Below, one piece after another: positions 25,003-32,915 of a stretch of 38,243 nt of DNA. The notes beneath the pieces are model-generated. The model saw only the letters and a program-made list of their open reading frames with translations, searched no databases and was not told the DNA's origin. The translations under genes were made by a program, and so were the position numbers. The number at the start of each line of letters is the position of its first letter. Position 1 is the stretch's first letter. This DNA comes from Holophagaceae bacterium UBA1801 (lineage in GTDB: Bacteria; Acidobacteriota; Holophagae; Holophagales; Holophagaceae), in contig DCFP01000005.1 of the NCBI GenBank assembly GCA_002319925.1, forward strand, positions 1-38,243, in the 5' to 3' direction.

Positions 25003-25335
25003 ATGTTCGTCGCACCCGTTCTATCCCTCATGCTTGCCACTTCCCAGAGCATTCCCCAGCGCATCGGCGAGGACGCTCGCGATTTCGGCCACCAGATCGT
25101 TCTCGCCTTCCACAAGCTGGGCCACGGCTTCAAGACCCTGGGCCAGGACGTGGGCCAGGGCGCCAAGTCCGCCGGTCTCGCCATCGGCCATGCCGCCGAA
25201 ACCGGTGGCCGGGCCGTGGGCGAAGGTGCCAAGGACGTAGGGCACAAGGTGGGTGAAGGCGCCTCCACCGCAGGTTCCAAGGTGAAGAAGCGCCTCAAGA
25301 AGATCGGCGAAGGCGCGAAGGAAGCGTTCGAGTAG
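25003..25335 (+). CDS. Small protein of 11-residue glycine-led repeats (LEA-like)
   Basis: A 110-residue protein. Residues 1-16 are hydrophobic (MFVAPVLSLMLATSQS) and may be a signal peptide, though without basic residues. Residues 47-110 are five full 11-mers and one partial one, each beginning with Gly: GQDVGQGAKSA, GLAIGHAAETG, GRAVGEGAKDV, GHKVGEGASTA, GSKVKKRLKKI, GEGAKEAFE. Most have V or I at position 4, Gly at 5 and Ala at 8. An 11-residue period is that of LEA group 3 proteins and other 11/3 amphipathic helices, and suggests membrane- or desiccation-related protection. I recognise no named family. It is divergent from the ArnT-like gene and followed by a terminator candidate at 25404-25425. 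Confidence 0.7.
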   Translation: MFVAPVLSLMLATSQSIPQRIGEDARDFGHQIVLAFHKLGHGFKTLGQDVGQGAKSAGLAIGHAAETGGRAVGEGAKDVGHKVGEGASTAGSKVKKRLKKIGEGAKEAFE

Positions 25336-25403
25336 CGTTGCTCCAGGAATATGCCAGCGGATCAATAAGGCGCATCCGGCAAGGTGTCATGGATTTGGAA
25401 TAA

Positions 25404-25425
25404 AAAAACCGGCTGGACGGTTTTT
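25404..25425. terminator. Rho-independent terminator candidate
   Basis: AAAAACCG (25404-25411) and CGGTTTTT (25418-25425) form an 8-bp stem around GCTGGA, continuing into TATTAA. The U-run lies within the stem and follows it, and the A-run on the left would serve the other strand. It lies 68 bases after the 11-mer repeat gene and about 65 before the TetR start region. The G+C content of the stem is low, so it may be weak. Confidence 0.6.
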
Positions 25426-25523
25426 ATTAAGGTTTCGGAATTCCCGTACCGATATAACCCTTTTGGTGTCAAAACGGAGCGTGGAGTTCATGAGCGAAAG
25501 GGCTTGCGAGGCGAGAGACGATA

Positions 25524-26072
25524 TTGAGCGTGGCTCTGGCCATGCTTCTAGAGCAGGATGGCCACAGTCTTACCCTGGAAGCAGTCGCTCAGAGAGCAGG
25601 GGTCAGCAAGGGGGGGCTGACACATCATTTTCCGAACAAGGAAATATTGATCGAGGCGGCCTACGCAAGAATGATCGAGCAGGTCAATGAAAAGGTCGAG
25701 CGGCTCTCGGGTGGCAGAGCCTTGGGAACTCCTCAGGAAATGAGAGCGTATATCGCCGCCAGCCTTGAGCAGCCTTTCCGTGGCATTGGCGCCGAACTCG
25801 GGGCGGGTGTTGTCTCACTGCTGGGTGAGGACCGTGTGAAGAATGACCGGCTTCTGGACCCATTAAGGCGGCTGTACGCCGCGAGGCTCAAAGCATTCCG
25901 ATCAAGCCGGGACGCATCCCGTTTCGCCCGATCCACAGTGGTTTTCCTCGCAGTGGAATCCCTCTTGTTCATGGACATTTTCCGGCTGTGCGACTTCAGC
26001 GAAGAGGAAATGGCGGAAATCGAATCGGAGCTTTTCGGACTGGCACTAGATCCTGGGCCTGTTCGGGGTTGA
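25524..26072 (+). CDS. TetR-family transcriptional regulator with disrupted N-terminus
   Basis: A 182-residue frame read from TTG 25524. The helix-turn-helix LTLEAVAQRAGVSKGGLTHHFPNKEILIEAAY is intact (about 16-47), followed by a helical TetR C-terminal domain ending near residue 175. The first helix is odd: the same frame stays open upstream to a TGA at 25491-25493 and reads AKGLARRETIL just before the TTG, the classic TetR lead-in, yet has no start codon. ATG 25490 lies one frame away; removing one G from the GGG at 25500-25502 would give MSERLARRETILSVALAMLL. So the gene looks frameshifted by one base, unless TTG 25524 is a genuine start. The target is unknown; the hybrid kinase gene begins 20 bases after its end. 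Confidence 0.75.
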   Translation: MSVALAMLLEQDGHSLTLEAVAQRAGVSKGGLTHHFPNKEILIEAAYARMIEQVNEKVERLSGGRALGTPQEMRAYIAASLEQPFRGIGAELGAGVVSLLGEDRVKNDRLLDPLRRLYAARLKAFRSSRDASRFARSTVVFLAVESLLFMDIFRLCDFSEEEMAEIESELFGLALDPGPVRG

Positions 26073-26092
26073 CGGTTTTAGTTGGGGGTTGC

Positions 26093-28534
26093 ATGAATAC
26101 AGAAATCCAGCCCGGGTGCGGCTTTGAACATGACGGTAAACCGATGGCGCATGGCGAGCGTGAATTGACTGCCCTGCGGGCCGTCGCGTCGGCTTGCACC
26201 CATGAGCTGGATGAGGATCTTCTCCTGGATCGAGTCACAGAGATCATCTGTGAAGCACTGAGCATCGATAACTTCGGAGTCCTGCTGCTCGATCCGGAGA
26301 CCGGCCTGTTCCATGATCACCGATCGGCGAGGCGCCGACCGGGTTCAGAGGCTCTGTACCTCCGCTTTGGCGAAGGGATCGTCGGAACTGTCGCCATGAC
26401 TGGTCGCCCCATGCGCATTTCGAATGTCCACCTTGAACCTTTGTATCGCATGGGGGATCCCGAGTCCTGTTCCGAACTCACCGTGCCCCTCCAGGTGGGG
26501 GGCCAGATTCTGGGCGTCATCAGTTGCGAGAGCCCGAAATTGAACGCGTTCACGGAGGAGGACGAGCGCTTGCTCGTGATATTGGCCGGATATGTGGCGA
26601 CGTCCCTGGGCCGCCTCCGGAACACCCACATAATCCGCGAACAGGAGAAGAAATACCGAGCCATTTTCGAGAACAGTGGCCACCCCATGATTTTCGTGGA
26701 AGAGGACTCCATCATTTCCATCTGCAACAAAGCCTGCGAGGACCTCGCGGGGTGCCCGAAGGGAGAGATCGAGGGCCGGAAGAAGTGGATGGATTTCGTG
26801 GCCTACGAGGAGGACCTCACCCGGATCATGGAGTACCGCCAGGCTCGCTGGGTTGATCCCAACAGCGTGCCATCGCTCTACGAATACATATTCAGACCCA
26901 TCAAGGGAGATCTGAAGCACGTTTCGGCGGCGGTCAATGTGATTCCCGGCACGCATAAGGTTCTGGTGGTCATTACGGACATCACCGAGCGCAAGCGGAT
27001 GGAATCCGCTCTTCTGGCCAGCGAGCGCCGCTATCACGCGTTGTTCAACAACGTGCCGGTGGGACTTTATCAGGTAACGCCAGACGGACGTTGCATCGAG
27101 GCCAATAGATCCCTCGTCGAGATGCGTGGCTTCTCGGATCTCGTGTTCTTCATGCAACATCCGACCAGCACGTGTTATGCGCGAACGGAGGATTATGAAG
27201 CTTGGCGGCGGGAACTGGAGGAGAAGGGCTCTGCGCACCGGGAGATGGAGTGGAAGCGGCAAGACGGCAGCACGTTCTGGGTGGATGAGCGTGCCCGGAT
27301 CCACCACGATTTGAACGGGCAGGTGTATTTCGACGGCAGCGTGGTCGATATCTCCGACCGGAAGCAGGCCGAAGTGGAGAGTGATTTCCTGCGGCAGCGG
27401 CTGCAACAATCAGAGAAATTTGAAGCCATCGGACAATTGGCGGGTGGGGTTGCCCACGATTTCAACAATCAGCTCACCATCATCATGGGTTTTGCGGACG
27501 CCTTGGCAGACATGGCCACAAACGAGATCCAAAAGCGGTATGTGCTTAACATCGCGAAATCCTGTCAGCGCTCCGCTGAACTCACGAAACAGCTTCTGGC
27601 TTTCGCGCGAAAGGGAAAACTGCTCTCCGTGCCTTCGGATTTCCATGGAATCATTTCGGAGGTCGTGGCCCTCGTGGGTTGCAGTTTCGATAAGCGGATC
27701 CAGCTCCGTCATCATCTGGATGCCGAACGATCCCAGGTTCTCGGGGATCCGACCCAGCTCCAGAATGCCCTGATGAACATTGCCATCAACGCCAGGGATG
27801 CCATGCCCGAGGGAGGCGAACTGACCTTCCGCTCCCGTATTCGCGAACTCACCAAAGAGGAATGCACGCGCATTCCCTATGAAGTATCGCCCGGTACCTT
27901 TCTGGAAGTCCGCATCGAGGATACCGGAATCGGCATGGATGCTGAAACTCAGCGGCGTGTCTTCGAACCCTTCTTCACGACCAAGGAGCTTGGCAAAGGG
28001 ACGGGCCTGGGCATGGCTTCCGTTTACGGCACGGTAAAGCAGCACAAGGGGATGATCCAAATCGAGAGCGAACTCGGCCGAGGCACTTGCATCATATTGA
28101 CTTTCCCGCTTACCGACGTGTCGATGGGAAAACCCATTGCCGTGCCCAGCAACAAGTTCATCAAGGGGGACGGTCACATCGTGATCGTGGACGACGAGGA
28201 CCTCGTTGTGGATATGTTCCGGGAAATCCTGGTGCCCTTGAAATATCAAGTGACGACCTTTCAGGATCCCGTCGAAGCTCTTGAGTTTTACCGAGAGGCC
28301 CATAAAAGCGTGGATCTCGTGATCCTGGACATCATGATGCCTCGGATGGGCGGCGAGGATTTGTTCCTTGCCATGCAGGTGATCAACCCGGCAGTGAAAG
28401 TGATCCTCGTGTCAGGGTTCAGCGTGGAGGGAGAGGCGCAGCGAATGTTGAACGCCGGCGTCCGTGGCTTCCTGCAGAAACCCTTCCGGAAATTGGATCT
28501 GGTTCAAGAACTTCAAAAGGTGCTCCACGGCTAG
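26093..28534 (+). CDS. Hybrid sensor histidine kinase (GAF-PAS-PAS-HisKA-HATPase-REC)
   Basis: An 813-residue cytoplasmic kinase. GAF domain about 25-175 (VGTVAMTGRPMRISN), PAS about 185-300 (YRAIFENSGHPMIFVEEDSI, ending in the DITERKRM hinge) and a second PAS about 310-425. The dimerisation domain has phosphoacceptor H455 (GGVAHDFNNQL), and the ATPase N box lies in LMNIAINARDAM, with DTGIGM and GTGLGM motifs. A C-terminal receiver (about 695-813) has phosphoacceptor D746 (LVILDIMMPRMGG) and K-type residue in FLQKPF. The domain order resembles PAS-rich hybrid kinases that sense a soluble signal. ATG 26093 has GGGGG 5 bases upstream. It starts 20 bases after the TetR gene and could be co-transcribed with it. 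Confidence 0.94.
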   Translation: MNTEIQPGCGFEHDGKPMAHGERELTALRAVASACTHELDEDLLLDRVTEIICEALSIDNFGVLLLDPETGLFHDHRSARRRPGSEALYLRFGEGIVGTVAMTGRPMRISNVHLEPLYRMGDPESCSELTVPLQVGGQILGVISCESPKLNAFTEEDERLLVILAGYVATSLGRLRNTHIIREQEKKYRAIFENSGHPMIFVEEDSIISICNKACEDLAGCPKGEIEGRKKWMDFVAYEEDLTRIMEYRQARWVDPNSVPSLYEYIFRPIKGDLKHVSAAVNVIPGTHKVLVVITDITERKRMESALLASERRYHALFNNVPVGLYQVTPDGRCIEANRSLVEMRGFSDLVFFMQHPTSTCYARTEDYEAWRRELEEKGSAHREMEWKRQDGSTFWVDERARIHHDLNGQVYFDGSVVDISDRKQAEVESDFLRQRLQQSEKFEAIGQLAGGVAHDFNNQLTIIMGFADALADMATNEIQKRYVLNIAKSCQRSAELTKQLLAFARKGKLLSVPSDFHGIISEVVALVGCSFDKRIQLRHHLDAERSQVLGDPTQLQNALMNIAINARDAMPEGGELTFRSRIRELTKEECTRIPYEVSPGTFLEVRIEDTGIGMDAETQRRVFEPFFTTKELGKGTGLGMASVYGTVKQHKGMIQIESELGRGTCIILTFPLTDVSMGKPIAVPSNKFIKGDGHIVIVDDEDLVVDMFREILVPLKYQVTTFQDPVEALEFYREAHKSVDLVILDIMMPRMGGEDLFLAMQVINPAVKVILVSGFSVEGEAQRMLNAGVRGFLQKPFRKLDLVQELQKVLHG

Positions 28535-28538
28535 GATG

Positions 28539-29402
28539 CTAAGCCGGGCGATCCCTTAGGAACGGGAGATGAATGACGGTGCCGAATCTCAAGAACGCGA
28601 TCATTTCCTCCCAGCGAGGAAGGTCCGACGAATAGTCCAGAGTGTTATGCCCAGCATCCGGTTCGACCCATATACGTTTTGATCCTGTGTAATCGTGAAA
28701 CAGCTCCATGCCGAGATCCGGGAAGGCCACGTCATCCTTTCCGGCGATGAGGAACCCAACCGGCATGCGAAGGCGCGCCAGGGCCCGGTCCGTGCGAAGG
28801 GTGTCCAGGGCCAGGAAGGGCGGCAGCAGCGGGTAGTGGCGCCGTGCCACGGCGGGAATGCTCTTCAACGGCGTGATCAGCAGCAGCCCCTTCACCTGCT
28901 CCTGGCGTTGTGCAGCCGCCAGGGCAGCCACGGCGCTGCCCAGGGACTCGCCCAGCAGGAATATGGGCTTGTCCGACTCCCGGTGCAGCTTGTCGATGGC
29001 TTCCACCGCGGCACGGACCAGCGTGGTTTCCGTGGTCGCGCCTTCCCTCGGGCCATAGCCCGGGAATTCCAGAAGCACCACATCCAGGGCGATGGGTATC
29101 CGCTGGGCCTGGAAGGCATCCCGAAGATAGGTGCGGTCCAGGGCTTCCCCTGCGTTGCCGTGGAGGACCAGCAGCGTGCCTTCCGCGTGGTGAGCGGGAT
29201 GATTCGCACGCCAGCCCAGGAGCTTTCCGTGGTCATCCTGCCACGGCTCAAGACCCAGGTTTTGGGCTTCGCGCAGTGCCGATTCCAGCGATTGCCGCGA
29301 AGGGAAATAAAGCATCCGGCGCTGCGCGATGAACACGAGCAGGCACACGGTTGCGTACCCGGAGGCGAGCACGAGGAGCAGTCGCAGGAGGATGGTTTTC
29401 AC
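28539..29402 (-). CDS. Membrane-anchored alpha/beta hydrolase
   Basis: A 287-residue alpha/beta hydrolase resembling the YqkD/Bem46/ABHD13 group. An N-terminal membrane anchor (residues 1-26, ILLRLLLVLASGYATVCLLVFIA) precedes the catalytic domain. The oxyanion motif HGNAG is at 81-85, nucleophile S153 in GESLGS, acid near D224 in AGKDDVAFPDL, and H252 in DAGHNTLD. It is likely an esterase or thioesterase facing the periplasm or attached to the membrane; no substrate can be named. It converges on the hybrid kinase gene with a 4-base gap and is divergent from rarA. Confidence 0.9.
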   Translation of the reverse strand: MKTILLRLLLVLASGYATVCLLVFIAQRRMLYFPSRQSLESALREAQNLGLEPWQDDHGKLLGWRANHPAHHAEGTLLVLHGNAGEALDRTYLRDAFQAQRIPIALDVVLLEFPGYGPREGATTETTLVRAAVEAIDKLHRESDKPIFLLGESLGSAVAALAAAQRQEQVKGLLLITPLKSIPAVARRHYPLLPPFLALDTLRTDRALARLRMPVGFLIAGKDDVAFPDLGMELFHDYTGSKRIWVEPDAGHNTLDYSSDLPRWEEMIAFLRFGTVIHLPFLRDRPA

Positions 29403-29459
29403 GGAAAGAGCCTACCATCGGCCGTATGCTGGGATCTGCCCGATTAAGCGAACCTGACC

Positions 29460-30875
29460 ATGTCCACCAGCCACATCCCCCTCGCCGAGCGATTGCGTCC
29501 CCGAACCATGGCGGACGTGGTGGGACAACCGCACCTACTGGGGCCGAAGGGAGCGCTGAAGCGCCTCACGTCCGGTGGTCGGTTGCCGTCTCTCGTGATG
29601 TGGGGCCCGCCGGGCACGGGCAAGACCACCATCGCGCGCCTGCTGGCCGCCGATACCGGGCACGAATTCCTGGAGTTCTCCGGAGTCACGGGCTCCGCCG
29701 CGGAGCTGAAGAAGTTCCTGCTGGATCACCGCGAGCAGCCCCTGTTCCGCTCCATGCCGCCGGTGGTCTTCCTGGATGAGATCCACCGCTTCAACAAAGC
29801 CCAGCAGGACATCCTGCTGCCCTTCCTCGAGCGGGGCGAGGCGATCCTCATCGGCGCCACCACGGAGAACCCGGCCTTCTACCTGAACCCGGCGCTGCGC
29901 AGCCGCTGCCAGGTCCTCGCGCTGAAGGCCCTCTCACCGGAAGCCATCCGCATCGTGCTTTCCCGGGCCTGGGCCCAAGAGCAGCCCGGACAGCCGGAGA
30001 TGGAGGAACTCCTGGCCTGGCTTTCGCAATGGGCGGGCGGAGATCTGCGAGCCGCGCTGACCGGTCTGGAAACCTGGCTGCACCTGGAAGCCGCCCATCG
30101 CGATCTGGAAGGTCTCAAGGAAGCCCTGGGCGGGCGCATCGCCTACGACCGCGCGGACGGCCACTACGACCTCGCCAGCGCCTTCCAGAAGAGCCTCCGG
30201 GGCAGCGACGCCGATGCGGCGCTCTACTACCTTTCGCGCATGATCCGCGGCGGCGAGGATCCCCGCTTCATCGCCCGGCGCCTGATGGTCTGCGCGGCGG
30301 AGGACGTGGGCAACGCCGATCCCCAGGCCTTCATCCTCGCGGAGGCCGCCAGTCGCGCCGTGGAGCAGATCGGCTGGCCCGAGGCGCGCATTCCCCTCGC
30401 CCAGGCCGTGATCTACGTGGCCAACGCCCCGAAAAGCAACGCCACCGTCATGGCCATCGATGCGGCCATGGGCACCGACGATCACCCCGTGCCCGAGAGC
30501 CTGCGGGACGCCCACACCAGCACCAGCCGCGCCGCGGGGAGGGGTGAAGGCTACTTCTATTCCCACGAGGACTACGATCGCAGGCAGGACTTTCTGCCCG
30601 TGGCCCTGAGGGACCAGGCCTTCTATGAACCGAAGCGGCCCCAGGAACGGAACTGGCGGGATCGCGCGGAGCCCGATCTGGCGGCCCTGTCCACGCTCTG
30701 GGAGGCATGGATACGTGATCATTCCGAGGGCGGTGAAGTGCCCATGGAAGCGTGGTCCACGGAACTGAAATGCAGCCGCGAGGCTCTGGCGAGGGCTGTC
30801 GCCAGGCTGGCCCAGGGCAAGTTCTCACTATCGCGGATGCTGGTGGCCCGGCCGATCGGGGGCGAAGAAGCCTGA
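29460..30875 (+). CDS. rarA: Replication-associated recombination protein RarA (MgsA) AAA+ ATPase
   Basis: A 471-residue AAA+ ATPase of the RarA/MgsA/WRNIP1 family, acting on stalled replication forks. Walker A GPPGTGKTT at 49-57, Walker B VVFLDEIH at 102-109, sensor-1 GATTENP at 132-138, arginine-finger region LNPALRSRC at 142-150. The helical C-terminal domain contains the family's RRLMVCAAEDVGNADPQA and YFYSHEDY. The last 60 or so residues after the usual end add DLAALSTLWEAWIRDHSEGG and onward, a small helical extension. ATG 29460 follows the hydrolase gene on the opposite strand by 57 bases. A hairpin follows its stop. Confidence 0.96.
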   Translation: MSTSHIPLAERLRPRTMADVVGQPHLLGPKGALKRLTSGGRLPSLVMWGPPGTGKTTIARLLAADTGHEFLEFSGVTGSAAELKKFLLDHREQPLFRSMPPVVFLDEIHRFNKAQQDILLPFLERGEAILIGATTENPAFYLNPALRSRCQVLALKALSPEAIRIVLSRAWAQEQPGQPEMEELLAWLSQWAGGDLRAALTGLETWLHLEAAHRDLEGLKEALGGRIAYDRADGHYDLASAFQKSLRGSDADAALYYLSRMIRGGEDPRFIARRLMVCAAEDVGNADPQAFILAEAASRAVEQIGWPEARIPLAQAVIYVANAPKSNATVMAIDAAMGTDDHPVPESLRDAHTSTSRAAGRGEGYFYSHEDYDRRQDFLPVALRDQAFYEPKRPQERNWRDRAEPDLAALSTLWEAWIRDHSEGGEVPMEAWSTELKCSREALARAVARLAQGKFSLSRMLVARPIGGEEA

Positions 30876-30900
30876 TCAGGCAGACCGAAGCGGAGCCTGA
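30876..30900. terminator. Hairpin just after rarA
   Basis: TCAGGC (30876-30881) pairs with GCCTGA (30895-30900), and CCG/CGG add an inner stem with a small bulge. It begins immediately after the rarA stop. There is no T-tract after it, so terminator function is only a suggestion. Confidence 0.35.
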
Positions 30901-30915
30901 GTGGTGTTGGCAAAT

Positions 30916-30954
30916 ATGACAACCAAGTTGACATAATGACATTATGGTTGTCAT
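30916..30954. promoter_or_regulatory. Palindromic operator candidate upstream of marR gene
   Basis: ATGACAACCA (30916-30925) and TGGTTGTCAT (30945-30954) are perfect inverted repeats 19 bases apart, and ATAATG-A-CATTAT (30933-30945) is nested inside. A -35-like TTGGCA at 30907-30912 and a -10-like CATAAT at 30932-30937 are 19 bases apart, so the operator would overlap the promoter. MarR proteins bind such palindromes; autoregulation is the simplest reading. The start codon follows at 30964. Confidence 0.6.
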
Positions 30955-30963
30955 GCTGCGCTG

Positions 30964-31425
30964 ATGAACGAACCTCTCCTTTCCGAATACGAAATATTCT
31001 TCCGAGAGCTGCGCTCACTGGCCCATCGGTTCAGGCTTGTGGGCGAGGTCGTCCATGGCGAGGCAGCTCTTTCCATCGCAGAGCGCTCCCTGCTCACCAG
31101 CCTCGAGATGCATGGCCCGCGCACCATTCCCGAGCTGGCCCGGGGCAGGTCCGTTTCCCGCCAGCACGTGCAGGCTCTCTCCCGGCGGTTGCTTCAGGAA
31201 GGCTGGATCGTCCTCAAGGCCAATCCGGCCCATCGGCGTTCCCAACTGCTGGCCTTGACCACGAAGGGGAGAACCCACCTCGCGTCAATGCGGCGCCGGG
31301 AGGAGAAGGCGCTTGCAGCGTTGCCCCGACCATTCCGGGAAGGGGAACTGGCCGGGCTCGCGAGGCGGATGCAGCACGTCCGTGAAGTGCTGGAGCAGGT
31401 GGAGGCGAACCATGGAGAGCGCTGA
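30964..31425 (+). CDS. MarR-family transcriptional regulator
   Basis: A 153-residue winged-helix regulator. Layout: N-terminal helices (about 1-35), winged helix with LLTSLEMHGPRTIPELARGRSVSRQHVQALSRRLLQEGWI (about 44-83), the beta-wing and LALTTKGRTHLASMRRRE, then C-terminal dimerisation helices. MarR proteins usually repress their own operon until a phenolic or oxidative signal releases them. The palindrome at 30916-30954 is a plausible site. The methyltransferase-like gene overlaps its 3' end by 14 bases, so the pair is one operon. The ribosome site upstream of ATG 30964 is weak. Confidence 0.92.
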   Translation: MNEPLLSEYEIFFRELRSLAHRFRLVGEVVHGEAALSIAERSLLTSLEMHGPRTIPELARGRSVSRQHVQALSRRLLQEGWIVLKANPAHRRSQLLALTTKGRTHLASMRRREEKALAALPRPFREGELAGLARRMQHVREVLEQVEANHGER

Positions 31426-32452
31426 TCCAGCACCGAGGATCCTGGAACGGAACAAGCAGCAGGGGCTGCACTACGCCCTGACCGATGACGGGGTGGAGCT
31501 GCCGATCATCGACATCACGCACCCGGCTTTTGCGTGGGATCTGGACCCGCAGGAGTGGAAAGCCCGCTTCGAGTCCTACGTTCGCATGCTGAAACGGCGC
31601 GAACGGATACCGGGTTTCGTGAACCGCTTCCTGCTCCGCTACTACCGCCGCCACTCCCTCCTGCTGCGGGGCATCACCAATGCCCGGGGCGCCTTTCTCA
31701 GCGGCATGGATACCTATCTCTTGAAACTGGGGCCGGAGAACCTGGGCCGCGGCTACAGCGGGCGCATCGATCGCAAGGTGGCCCATTCCTTCCCGGCCCA
31801 GGCGGCCCGGCTGCGGCTGCGCGAGGCCGCCCGAAGCATCGCGCAGAGCGTCGCTCCCCTGCTTCGGGCGAGGTCCGGGCCGCTGCATCTGCTGAACATC
31901 GCGGGCGGACCGGCGGCGGACAGCCTCAACGCCCTGATGCTTCTTCAGAAACAAAACGCGGCCTGGCTGATCCCGCGCAGCATCCATGTCCACGTCCTGG
32001 ATCTGCATCCCGAGGCGCCCCGTTTCGGGCAGCGGGCCCTGGCTTCTCTGCAGGAACCGGGTGCTCCCCTTCACGGTCTCCGGGTCCGGATGGAGCACGT
32101 GCCCTATGACTGGGCGAACCCTTCCACTCTGCGCTCGCTTCTGCAGGAGATCGAGCCGGATGCGGTCGTGGCGGGCTCTTCGGAAGGAGGGCTGTTCCAC
32201 TACGCCTCCGACGAGGAGGTCATTGCGAACCTCGAAGCGTTACGCGACGAAACGCCCCCGGATTTTGTCCTGACGGGCTCCATCGGGTGGGAAAACCCTT
32301 TGACTCGGCATTCCAGGAATTTCACTGGCCTGGCTACGCGCACCTTTGCCGTGGAGGCCTTCGACCGGATCCTGCGCCAGACGGGATGGAGCCTCGACCG
32401 GGAAACCTCCGGACTCACCCGGCAGATCATCCGCCTGAGAAAGGTTGCGTGA
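31412..32452 (+). CDS. Class I methyltransferase-like protein of unknown substrate
   Basis: A 346-residue protein with helical N-terminal part (about 45-150) and a Rossmann-like domain. Motif-I-like LLNIAGGPAADSLNAL is near 160-175, and the acidic end of strand 2 is VLDLHP (D197). Later DAVVAGSSEGGLFHYAS and LTGSIGWENP could be strands 4-5, and the C-terminus TSGLTRQIIRLRKV could be the last strand. The glycine motif is degenerate for SAM methyltransferases, so catalytic status is not certain. GGAGG lies 6 bases before ATG 31412, which overlaps the MarR gene. It is probably the regulated effector of that pair. Function inferred only at the fold level. Confidence 0.6.
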   Translation: MESADPAPRILERNKQQGLHYALTDDGVELPIIDITHPAFAWDLDPQEWKARFESYVRMLKRRERIPGFVNRFLLRYYRRHSLLLRGITNARGAFLSGMDTYLLKLGPENLGRGYSGRIDRKVAHSFPAQAARLRLREAARSIAQSVAPLLRARSGPLHLLNIAGGPAADSLNALMLLQKQNAAWLIPRSIHVHVLDLHPEAPRFGQRALASLQEPGAPLHGLRVRMEHVPYDWANPSTLRSLLQEIEPDAVVAGSSEGGLFHYASDEEVIANLEALRDETPPDFVLTGSIGWENPLTRHSRNFTGLATRTFAVEAFDRILRQTGWSLDRETSGLTRQIIRLRKVA

Positions 32453-32457
32453 CTCCT

Positions 32458-32862
32458 TCAGGTGGACTGCTTATGCAACCACTCGATGAAGGGCATGTCC
32501 TCCTCCCGGATGTGGTGCTTCAGCCAATTCGCCAGGAATTTGGACAAAGTGCTGGGGAGCGTCAGGTAGCCCTTGGAGAAACGCAGCAACAGCTCTTCCA
32601 CTTGTCCGGTCAATTCCAGGTGCAGATTTCGATGATGCTCGATCTCCCCGTAGCCGGACGCGGCCATGAGGGTTTCCTCGGCGGAGAAGTGCTTGAGCGT
32701 ATAGGCCACCAGCTCTCGCAATATGGGCTCCATGACCTCCTGGCCGTGGCCCTCGCTCATGGCGTTTTCAAAGCGGTTGATCATCTGGAACAACTGTTTG
32801 TGCTGCTCATCGATTTCTGGGTGCCCTGTTTCATAAATGGGCAACCAGCGCGCGAAGACCAT
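32458..32862 (-). CDS. Bacteriohemerythrin
   Basis: A 134-residue di-iron oxygen-binding protein. The full ligand set is visible: H21 (DEQHKQLF), H58 and E62 (HFSAEE), H77 and H81 (HHRNLH), H117 and D122 (HHIREED). Single-domain hemerythrins deliver or sense oxygen near membranes or enzymes. GGAG lies 5 bases before ATG 32862. It lies 53 bases after the pirin gene on the same strand and converges on the methyltransferase-like gene with a 5-base gap. Confidence 0.95.
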   Translation of the reverse strand: MVFARWLPIYETGHPEIDEQHKQLFQMINRFENAMSEGHGQEVMEPILRELVAYTLKHFSAEETLMAASGYGEIEHHRNLHLELTGQVEELLLRFSKGYLTLPSTLSKFLANWLKHHIREEDMPFIEWLHKQST

Positions 32863-32915
32863 GGCAACTCCGAAACGGCCTGCTCTGCTTATCGGCCGGA
32901 TCCGGGGCGGCTTGA

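Noticed and set aside
23288..25015. A 575-codon minus-strand frame parallel to the ArnT-like gene
   Set aside because: Arg/Pro/Gly-rich shadow of the true frame, with no membrane helices or motifs.
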